Origin: Saprospiraceae bacterium
GTDB lineage: Bacteria > Bacteroidota > Bacteroidia > Chitinophagales > Saprospiraceae
Direction of reading: 5' to 3'
DNA: 7,421 nucleotides
Assembly: GCA_023300255.1 (NCBI GenBank)
Contig: JALZWC010000710.1
Span: 1-7,421, forward strand
The position numbers and the translations under genes are program-made. Below are positions 1 to 5,298 of this stretch, piece by piece. Each line of letters begins with the position of its first letter. The first letter of the stretch is position 1. Under the pieces are notes generated by a model. That model ran no database searches. It saw only the letters and a list, made by a program, of their open reading frames with translations, and was not told where the DNA came from.

Positions 1-131
1 TTTTTCAGAATTCTTTAGAGTAAAAAATGACTAGCTTAAAACGACCAATTTATTCTCACTTTTTGCCTAACCTATCTTTATCCGACTACTTATCATTTAT
101 TATTATTTCATTAAATTCTTAACATGATGAT

Positions 132-2762
132 TTACTCATCTTCTTCTGTAGATTTTACATCATCATCTTTTGGCTCTTCTGTATTTTCATCAGAAACAAC
201 AGTATCTGTTTCAGCCTTTTTTTCTGTATCTTCAGTTCCTTCTGACGTTTTAGTTCCTTCAGGAGTTTCAACACCTTCCGCTGTCTCATCTCCTTCTTCT
301 GGTATTGTTTCGTCTGACTTAGCAACTACTGTAATATCTGAGATTTCATCTCCATCATCCACCTTAATCACTTTCACTCCTTGAGTAGCACGTCCCATCA
401 CTCTTAAGTCTGCTACATCTATTCTGATAATGACTCCTTCCTTTGTCGTAATCATTAAATCATCCTCTTCACTAACATATTTAATGGTTGATAAGTAACC
501 TGTCTTATCTGTAACACTCATTGTTTTAACCCCCTTTCCACCTCTATTCGTTATTCTGTAATCATCTAAAGAAGATCTTTTACCAGACCCTTTTTCAGAT
601 ACAACTAATACTGTTGATTCTTTATCATTTGGATCAACACTAATCATACCGACCACTTCATCTGTTTCCTTATCAGCTAATGTAATCCCTCTAACACCAG
701 AAGCCGTTCGACCCATTGGTCGCACCTTTGCCTCTGGGAAACGAATTGCTCGACCACTCTTAATAGCCATTAAGATCTCGTTATTTCCGTTCGTTAATTT
801 AGCAGATAATAGTTGATCTCCTTCTTTTATAGAGATAGCAATAATACCATTACTTCTTCTTCTAGAAAAAGCACTTACTGCTGTCTTCTTAATATTTCCT
901 TTCTTTGTACAGAAAATAATATAGTTATTGTTGAGATATTCTTCATCTGTCAAATCTTCTATCATCACATAAGCCTTCACCTTATCATCCTTAGGTAGGG
1001 CAATAATATTCTGAAGTACTCTACCACTAGATGTCTTACTAGCCTCAGGTATTTCATACACTCGTAACCAATGACAAATACCTTTTTCCGTGAATAATAA
1101 AAGATAATTGTGTGTACTAGCCGTAAAGAGGTGTTCTACATAATCTGTATTTCTAGTTTTTGCCCCTCTTGATCCTCGGCCTCCTCTACCTTGTGTTCTA
1201 TATTCTGATGCTTTCGTTCTTTTGATGTACCCTAGATTAGAAATGGTGATGACAACATCTTCATTCTTAATCATATCCTCTATACTGATCTCTCCATCAG
1301 AATAGCTAATCTCTGTTCTTCGTTCATCACCAAAGTCTTCCTTAGCAGTCAGTAACTCTCTTTTCACAATATCCTTCTGCATTTCTATACTCGCCAATAT
1401 CTCTTTATAACCTTCAATTTCCTTTAAAACTTCTGCATATTCCGCTCGTACTTTATCTATTTCTAGTCCTGTCAACTTCTGAAGTCGCATTTCTAGAATT
1501 GCTTTAGCCTGAATCTCACTTAAGCTAAATTGAGACATCAAACCTTCTCTCGCATCTACTACTGTTTTAGAAGCTCTAATCAAAGCAATAACTGCATCTA
1601 GATTATCCAGCGCAATAATTAATCCTTCTATGATATGTGCCCGCTTTTCTGCTTTATCAAGATCATATTGTGTTCGACGAACAATTACTTCAATTCTAAA
1701 TTTGATAAATTCCGTAATGATCTGCTTTAAGTTTAATAACTCAGGGCGACCATTAACTAAAGCAATATTATTAACTCCATAAGAAGATTGGAGTGGCGTA
1801 TATTTGAATAGCTGGCTCAAAATAACATTGGCCATCGCATCCCGCTTAATTTCTACTACAATTCGTAGACCTTTTCTATCAGATTCATCTCGAATACCAC
1901 TAATTCCTTTAATCTTTTCAGCGTTCACCAAATCAGCTACCTTAACAATTAGGTTGGCTTTATTAACTTGGTATGGAATCTCTGTTATTATTATTTTCTC
2001 TTTCCCAGAACTATCAGCCTCTATATCTGCTTTAGCACGCACTACGACTTTACCCCTACCTGTATGAAATGCCTCTTTTACACCAGACATACCATACAAA
2101 ATACCACCAGTAGGAAAATCTGGCGCTTTTATATATTCCATCAATCCATCAATTGTAATTTCTGGATCATTGATCTGTGCAATAATACCGTCAATACATT
2201 CAGATAGATTATGCGGCATCATATTCGTTGCCATACCTACCGCAATACCAGAAGCCCCATTAATTAATAAATTAGGGATATTCGTAGGAAGAACAGTAGG
2301 TTCCTTTAAGGTATCATCAAAATTATCTGAAAAGTCAACCGTATTTTTACTAAGATCAGAAAGCATCTCATCCGCTATATCCTCCAATCGTGCTTCTGTA
2401 TATCTCATTGCCGCAGGACTATCACCATCCATAGAGCCAAAATTTCCTTGCCCATCCACCAATGGATAGCGCAACGACCAATTTTGTGCCATACGAACCA
2501 TAGAGTCGTATACAGAAGTATCACCATGCGGATGATACTTACCTAATACTTCTCCAACTATTCTTGCAGATTTCTTATGGGATTTGTTATAAGTTAATCC
2601 TAACTCAGACATTCCATATAGTACTCTACGATGCACAGGTTTTAATCCATCTCTAACATCTGGTAATGCACGAGATACAATCACGGACATAGAATAATCT
2701 ATATAGGCAGACTTCATATGATCCTCTATAGAAACAGGAATTATTCTTTCTTTATCTGACAT
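132..2762 (-). CDS. gyrA: DNA gyrase subunit A with extended acidic C-terminal tail
   Basis: GyrA is the breakage-reunion subunit of the A2B2 gyrase, which introduces negative supercoils using ATP hydrolysed by GyrB. The 876-residue protein starts at ATG 2762 (MSDKERIIPV). The winged-helix/tower DNA-cleavage domain spans about residues 8-490. The catalytic Tyr is Y121, preceded by R120 in AAMRYTEAR, and the quinolone-determining segment is YHPHGDTSVYDS (76-87). The C-terminal beta-pinwheel (about 495-812) begins with a GyrA box, QGRGGRG (524-530), which separates gyrase from topoisomerase IV ParC; a degenerate box-like RGGKG lies near 740. Residues 814-876 form an acidic Glu/Thr/Asp-rich tail with short repeats of the PEGT/SEGT type, longer than the tail of E. 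coli GyrA. T82 occupies the E. coli Ser83 position; D86 matches Asp87. A good -7 box lies about 93 bp upstream of the start. There is no Shine-Dalgarno sequence. No terminator is visible in the 131 bases downstream, so a further gene may be cotranscribed beyond the edge. Identity is essentially certain. Confidence 0.98.
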   Translation of the reverse strand: MSDKERIIPVSIEDHMKSAYIDYSMSVIVSRALPDVRDGLKPVHRRVLYGMSELGLTYNKSHKKSARIVGEVLGKYHPHGDTSVYDSMVRMAQNWSLRYPLVDGQGNFGSMDGDSPAAMRYTEARLEDIADEMLSDLSKNTVDFSDNFDDTLKEPTVLPTNIPNLLINGASGIAVGMATNMMPHNLSECIDGIIAQINDPEITIDGLMEYIKAPDFPTGGILYGMSGVKEAFHTGRGKVVVRAKADIEADSSGKEKIIITEIPYQVNKANLIVKVADLVNAEKIKGISGIRDESDRKGLRIVVEIKRDAMANVILSQLFKYTPLQSSYGVNNIALVNGRPELLNLKQIITEFIKFRIEVIVRRTQYDLDKAEKRAHIIEGLIIALDNLDAVIALIRASKTVVDAREGLMSQFSLSEIQAKAILEMRLQKLTGLEIDKVRAEYAEVLKEIEGYKEILASIEMQKDIVKRELLTAKEDFGDERRTEISYSDGEISIEDMIKNEDVVITISNLGYIKRTKASEYRTQGRGGRGSRGAKTRNTDYVEHLFTASTHNYLLLFTEKGICHWLRVYEIPEASKTSSGRVLQNIIALPKDDKVKAYVMIEDLTDEEYLNNNYIIFCTKKGNIKKTAVSAFSRRRSNGIIAISIKEGDQLLSAKLTNGNNEILMAIKSGRAIRFPEAKVRPMGRTASGVRGITLADKETDEVVGMISVDPNDKESTVLVVSEKGSGKRSSLDDYRITNRGGKGVKTMSVTDKTGYLSTIKYVSEEDDLMITTKEGVIIRIDVADLRVMGRATQGVKVIKVDDGDEISDITVVAKSDETIPEEGDETAEGVETPEGTKTSEGTEDTEKKAETDTVVSDENTEEPKDDDVKSTEEDE

Positions 2763-2854
2763 GAAAAATTAATTAAATTAAGATAGGAAAAGCTTAAAAA
2801 CAAGCTGGAAGCAAACTGTTATATATCAAAAACAGAGATACTTTACAGGAAGCG

Positions 2855-2862
2855 CAAAGTTA
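2855..2862 (-). promoter_or_regulatory. Putative gyrA -7 promoter box (TAACTTTG)
   Basis: Read on the minus strand the site is TAACTTTG followed by CGC, an exact match to the Bacteroidota primary-sigma -7 consensus TAnnTTTG. Transcription would begin near 2845-2850 and leave a leader of roughly 85 nt before the ATG. No TTG/TTTG is seen at the expected -33 distance. The nearest upstream TTG is about 32 bp away, which is too far. The position of the -33 element is instead next to a perfect 10-bp palindrome. The leader contains a weak 5-bp hairpin (AGCTT/AAGCT, 2791-2806). Confidence 0.55.
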
Positions 2863-2870
2863 CGGAAAAA

Positions 2871-2880
2871 TGAGTACTCA
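2871..2880. promoter_or_regulatory. 10-bp perfect palindrome upstream of the gyrA -7 box
   Basis: TGAGTACTCA is its own reverse complement and lies 9-18 bp upstream of the gyrA -7 box, inside the spacer/-33 region. This is a plausible operator position, and it could replace a missing -33 contact if an activator binds there. No regulator can be named, and a 10-bp palindrome may occur by chance in AT-rich DNA. Confidence 0.25.
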
Positions 2881-3003
2881 TAACGGTTTTTTTACAAAAA
2901 ATAAACGACTACTTATCGACACTATGTCTTAGTTCTTGAATAAATTTATCGAATAAAATTTTAACTAATAATAAAGAATTTATTTTTGGAGTTTTTAAAG
3001 AAG

Positions 3004-3222
3004 CTACTTAATGTAAATCATTGGTTGCCAGATGGCTTCGGACACTGTAAAGAAGATGTAATGGTTATTTGACCTAGTTAATTCGCACCATAAGTACGAT
3101 AAAACAAGAACCCAATCATTTGTACGGTCTCTTTTGCCTCTAGTAGGCTCATCCACTTGCGTTCTGTCTAAAGCCCAGATAGATTCACAAACGATGTTTG
3201 CTCTTATAAACAATACTTCCAT
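3004..3222 (-). other. Doubtful 72-codon frame, possibly a decayed transposase fragment
   Basis: The frame reads from ATG 3222 and ends at TAG 3004. It includes the segment QVDEPTRGKRDRTNDW followed by VLVLSYLW. A V-D-E followed by a basic stretch, Trp and a hydrophobic strand recalls the first catalytic segment of IS1-type DDE transposases (for example EVDE...GxK...W...YA), but the fit is poor and no later catalytic motifs follow in frame. Base composition is less AT-rich than the surroundings, which would suit a foreign remnant. It may equally be a chance frame. Not counted as a real gene. Confidence 0.15.
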
Positions 3223-3244
3223 ATTCTTGTTGTAGGAAGAGAAA

Positions 3245-3273
3245 TTGGAGACAAAATAAACTCATCCACTTTG
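3245..3273 (+). promoter_or_regulatory. Weak candidate rightward promoter before the structured element
   Basis: TTG (3245-3247) is followed after 18 bp by CCACTTTG (3266-3273). This resembles the Bacteroidota TTG/TAnnTTTG arrangement, but the TA of the -7 box is missing. If used, transcription would start near 3279-3285, almost exactly at the first base of the 26-bp inverted-repeat arm. The position is suggestive; the sequence match is weak. Confidence 0.18.
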
Positions 3274-3284
3274 GTTCGTACATG

Positions 3285-3457
3285 GTGTGAGAATAAATGT
3301 ACATTCTTGAGTCGCTTATTTTGTTACTAGTTTCTTCCCTGCCTACGTGCCTTGGCTATGGTATATACATAAGTATTTACAAAGACATTCAAGCGAATGA
3401 ACCGCAAAGCGGGTGGGATTCCCAGAAGCAGTCAAGAGTGTACATTTATTCTTACAC
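3285..3457 (+). ncRNA. Candidate structured RNA closed by a 26-bp stem
   Basis: Two 26-nt arms at 3285-3310 and 3432-3457 are inverted copies of each other with only two differences. In a plus-strand transcript both differences become G-U pairs (G3289-U3453 and U3304-G3438), so the whole arm pairs. In the opposite transcript they would be A-C mismatches. The enclosed 121 nt holds small hairpins: CATTC/GAATG (3386-3399), CCGC-AAA-GCGG (3402-3412) and the palindrome TGGGATTCCCA (3414-3424). There is also a possible inner pairing TCGCTT (3312-3317) with AAGCGA (3391-3396). No coding frame fits. A rightward terminator lies about 275 nt downstream. It might be a 6S-like or other regulatory RNA, or a terminal-inverted-repeat mini-element, although no flanking target duplication is seen. 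I recognise no known RNA family. Confidence 0.4.
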
Positions 3458-3489
3458 TTTGCCTTAATGTTTAAAATAATTATTAATAT

Positions 3490-3508
3490 AATATATAAAT
3501 TATATATT
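3490..3508. repeat. AT-only 19-nt palindrome
   Basis: Nine-base arms (AATATATAA and TTATATATT) flank a single central A. It consists only of A and T inside very AT-rich DNA, so chance is a real explanation. It may simply be an easily melted segment between the structured element and the terminator. Confidence 0.3.
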
Positions 3509-3531
3509 CGTTTTATTAATTTTAACTTCTA

Positions 3532-3552
3532 TTTGATCATTCTATGATCAAA
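3532..3552. repeat. Perfect 9-bp hairpin TTTGATCAT-TCT-ATGATCAAA
   Basis: The arms at 3532-3540 and 3544-3552 are exact reverse complements around a three-base loop, and each contains the palindrome TGATCA. Neither side is followed by a T-run, so it is not an intrinsic terminator. It could be a protein-binding site or an RNA hairpin within a rightward transcript that ends at 3766. Confidence 0.45.
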
Positions 3553-3586
3553 ACACGTTACCGACTAAAATAACCTTTTGAATAAT

Positions 3587-3638
3587 AAGATTTTAACACT
3601 TTTTAAGATAATACAAGTGCTTTTTATAAAAAAATCTT
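3587..3638. repeat. Nested imperfect inverted repeat
   Basis: Outer arms AAGATTTT (3587-3594) and AAAATCTT (3631-3638) enclose inner arms CACTT (3597-3601) and AAGTG (3615-3619). The connecting lengths are unequal: 2 nt on one side and 11 nt on the other. It is AT-rich and of modest strength, but it adds to the dense secondary structure of this gene-free interval. Confidence 0.25.
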
Positions 3639-3731
3639 GTTTAGTAGCTATTTTTTTTGTAAAATTGTTGGATATTGTGGTCGCATAGATAAATAAAATT
3701 AAACTTTAAGATATAGTGTTTCATAGTGTGA

Positions 3732-3766
3732 GGGGTAACCATTAATAGTGGTTGCTCCTTTTTTTT
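3732..3766 (+). terminator. Intrinsic terminator pointing rightward
   Basis: The stem GGGGTAACCA (3732-3741) pairs with TGGTTGCTCC (3749-3758) around a 7-nt loop. All ten positions pair in plus-strand RNA, two of them as G-U (3734-3756 and 3736-3754), and eight T residues follow (3759-3766). In minus-strand RNA the two G-U pairs become A-C mismatches and no U-tract follows the hairpin, so the signal is directional. It ends one base before the stop codon of the convergent prenyl synthase gene and would shield that gene from antisense transcription. No plus-strand gene is annotated upstream of it in this window. Confidence 0.75.
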
Positions 3767-3767
3767 G

Positions 3768-4745
3768 TTATTGCACTCTTTGTAAAAGACTATCTGCTAC
3801 TTCTTTTAGTGGGATCAATTTTTTCTTATCAATAGCCAAATCATTTAGATTTTCCAGCGCTTTCAAGTGATATTCATCTCTCTTTTTATTAGCTAATTCC
3901 TTTATATTCAATTCCTTAAATAATTGAGTAACCTTTTCTATTTTACCCGCCTCATCTATAGGGCGACTAGATAATAAGTTCTCTAATTCCTCTCTTTGGG
4001 TACTATTAGCTCTTTCTAAAGCAATTAATACTAAATAGGTTTTTTTATTCTGTACAATATCTCCCCCTATTCTTTTTCCAAAAGTAGCTGCATTCCCATA
4101 GGTATCTAATATATCATCTTGCAATTGAAAAGCAGTCCCTATATTTAAACCAAATTCATATAAATTTTGGCAATCTACTTTCGTCGCTCCAGCAAGTAAA
4201 GCTCCCGTATACATAGCTCCTGCGATTAATGCCGCTGTTTTAAGTTCTATCATTTGCAAGTACTCTTCTATTGTCACTTGCTTTGCAGTTTCAAAATTTA
4301 TATCATATTGTTGTCCAATACAAACATCTGTGGACACCTTAGTAAAAATAGAGAGCACCTCAGGTATTGCTTCTTTTTTTTCTAAATCTAGCAAATATTT
4401 ATAAGCATAAATCAACATTACATCTCCCGATAATATCCCCGTATTTATGTCATACTTATGATGAATAGTAGCCTTCCCTCTTCGAAGAGGTGCTTCATCC
4501 ATAATATCGTCATGTACTAAAGAAAAATTATGAAAAATTTCATATGCGTATGCTGCTGGTAATGATTGACTCACTTCTTCTTGATACAAGTTATAGCTCA
4601 TTAGAAGTAATACCGGCCTTAGGCGTTTTCCACCCAGTTGCAAAATATAGTCCACGGGTTCAAATAATTCTCTTGGAGAAAATTCAAATTTATTCGCTTC
4701 CATATACTCTAGAAATAGAGATTTAAGTGCTTTTGTCGTATACAT
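3768..4745 (-). CDS. Short-chain trans-polyprenyl diphosphate synthase (FPP/GGPP type)
   Basis: This 325-residue cytosolic enzyme belongs to the all-alpha trans-isoprenyl diphosphate synthase family, which condenses isopentenyl diphosphate onto allylic diphosphates using Mg2+. The substrate-binding GGKRLRP is at 38-44. The first Asp-rich motif is DDIMD (79-83), followed by LRRGKATIH. The second is DDILD (210-214) in FQLQDDILDTYG. The K-T pair (KT 169-170) and the late lysines typical of the active site are also present. The residues before the first motif, F74 at -5 and S75 at -4, resemble short-chain enzymes in which an aromatic residue blocks chain growth, so C15 or C20 is more likely than the C35-C40 menaquinone side chain. 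Length is normal for the family. The start ATG (4745) has a putative promoter 34 bp upstream and no Shine-Dalgarno sequence. The gene probably stands alone, about 1 kb from gyrA and divergent from the signalling gene. It likely supplies precursors for carotenoids, quinones or undecaprenyl phosphate; which one cannot be told here. Confidence 0.93.
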   Translation of the reverse strand: MYTTKALKSLFLEYMEANKFEFSPRELFEPVDYILQLGGKRLRPVLLLMSYNLYQEEVSQSLPAAYAYEIFHNFSLVHDDIMDEAPLRRGKATIHHKYDINTGILSGDVMLIYAYKYLLDLEKKEAIPEVLSIFTKVSTDVCIGQQYDINFETAKQVTIEEYLQMIELKTAALIAGAMYTGALLAGATKVDCQNLYEFGLNIGTAFQLQDDILDTYGNAATFGKRIGGDIVQNKKTYLVLIALERANSTQREELENLLSSRPIDEAGKIEKVTQLFKELNIKELANKKRDEYHLKALENLNDLAIDKKKLIPLKEVADSLLQRVQ

Positions 4746-4778
4746 TAAAAATGTTTTATGGACCTTTATATACTAGAT

Positions 4779-4810
4779 TGTATGTATTCCATTCTAATTG
4801 AATTGTCAAA
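4779..4810 (-). promoter_or_regulatory. Putative promoter of the prenyl synthase gene
   Basis: On the minus strand, TTTGACA (4804-4810) is followed after about 17 bp by TACATACA (4779-4786), some 33 bp before the ATG. The upstream box matches both a Bacteroidota TTTG -33 and a sigma70-like TTGACA. The downstream box matches only the TA of TAnnTTTG and is closer to a TATAAT-like hexamer. Position and spacing are good, but the downstream box is imperfect. Confidence 0.35.
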
Positions 4811-4964
4811 TAAAAAAGAAATAAGGGTCAACGTCTAATATCGGTGTATTAACTTAATATTTTGTACTACTAACAAGTTTTCTTTAGAGAATCTGTCTCA
4901 AAAAGATACAAATAATACAAATCTGCCTGTCACATGATCTTACTATTTTCATTTGGGCATCATA

Positions 4965-4983
4965 TTTGAATAAATAATTCAAA
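4965..4983. repeat. Perfect 7-bp inverted repeat TTTGAAT/ATTCAAA
   Basis: TTTGAAT (4965-4971) and ATTCAAA (4977-4983) flank five bases. The T-run needed for a terminator is missing on both strands. It may be a binding site for a dimeric regulator or chance in AT-rich DNA. Confidence 0.3.
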
Positions 4984-5107
4984 GGGTAGTCCAAAAAAAG
5001 ACAATTTTCCAAAGCAATTGTTCCATAGAATTAAAGAATATTTTTTCCACGCTGCTTTCCCTCATTCCGATTTAATCTTAAAAACATACTGTCTTAAGGC
5101 GCAATAA

Positions 5108-5143
5108 ATTCTATAAGAGTTTAAAATCTCTATTGTATAGAAT
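5108..5143. repeat. 12-bp hairpin with a 4-nt bulge
   Basis: ATTCTATA (5108-5115) pairs perfectly with TATAGAAT (5136-5143). Inside it AGAG (5116-5119) pairs with CTCT (5128-5131) around an 8-nt loop, leaving ATTG (5132-5135) bulged. It lies about 155-190 bp upstream of the signalling gene and is not followed by a T-run. A regulatory site or small-RNA element is possible. Confidence 0.35.
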
Positions 5144-5173
5144 GATATAAGGAATGGTACATTAGAATTTTAT

Positions 5174-5208
5174 TTTGTCCTCCACCATCCTTCTATATTT
5201 TATACTTG
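5174..5208 (+). promoter_or_regulatory. Putative promoter of the receiver-PAS-pseudokinase gene
   Basis: TTTG (5174-5177) and TATACTTG (5201-5208, one base from TAnnTTTG) are separated by 23 bp, at the long end of Bacteroidota spacing. The predicted start near 5213-5216 falls inside an inverted repeat and leaves a leader of about 85 nt. Confidence 0.3.
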
Positions 5209-5234
5209 TGTAGTATCAACAAATACTACCACAA
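5206..5234. promoter_or_regulatory. Inverted repeat overlapping the predicted start of transcription (possible operator)
   Basis: TTGTGTAGTAT (5206-5216) pairs with ATACTAC-ACAA (5223-5234) as 11 bp with one extra C and a 6-base CAACAA centre. It overlaps the last bases of the candidate -7 box. It is therefore either an operator over the promoter or a hairpin at the 5' end of the message. No T-run follows, so it is not a terminator. Confidence 0.4.
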
Positions 5235-5298
5235 TGATAAAGATCTATTATAGAATAAGTTGTGTTTTTTTGAAAAGAAAACGAATCTACAGTTTAAT

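Larger units (their letters stand above)
2881..3284. other. Gap without a recognised gene, left half of the 1-kb intergenic region
   Basis: This stretch separates the gyrA promoter from the structured element that follows. The only open frame of note is on the minus strand at 3004-3222 (72 codons). It has no credible ribosome entry and no recognisable full domain. The 11-mer CTCATCCACTT occurs twice (3148-3158 and 3261-3271). A weak rightward promoter candidate sits at 3245-3273. No tRNA, rRNA or clear mobile-element end was seen. Confidence 0.5.
4811..5173. other. Divergent intergenic region without a gene
   Basis: About 550 bp separate the prenyl synthase start from the signalling-gene start, and this central part has no credible coding frame on either strand. 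It is AT-rich and contains two clear hairpins, entered separately at 4965-4983 and 5108-5143, plus a weak GAGA/TCTC pair (4887-4899). No tRNA, riboswitch or known RNA was recognised. The length leaves room for a small RNA or several regulator sites. Confidence 0.5.

Noticed and set aside
124..384. Open plus-strand frame rich in Ser, Val and Thr.
   Set aside because: It is the antisense shadow of the repetitive acidic GyrA tail.
83..2917. The 12-mer CGACTACTTATC occurs on both sides of gyrA (83-94 and 2906-2917) like a flanking direct repeat.
   Set aside because: In 7.4 kb of AT-rich sequence one or two 12-base coincidences are expected, the flanking bases differ, and gyrA is a core gene that is not expected to be inserted.
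3285..3457. Retron-like msr/msd or group II intron remnant, because of the long inverted repeat.
   Set aside because: No reverse transcriptase is encoded nearby and no domain V-like hairpin is present.
3285..3457. MITE or miniature insertion element with 26-bp terminal repeats.
   Set aside because: No target-site duplication is visible in the flanks, and both arm mismatches favour RNA pairing on one strand. Not fully excluded without a copy-number search.
3732..3766. Terminator for the leftward prenyl synthase gene.
   Set aside because: On the minus strand the stem has two A-C mismatches and is not followed by a U-tract; the T8 run lies on the plus-strand side only.
5260..5298. Upstream TTG start adding 13 residues to the signalling protein.
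   Set aside because: The extension is low-complexity and outside the receiver fold. ATG 5299 gives MSSNNKTSILLID, a natural receiver start.
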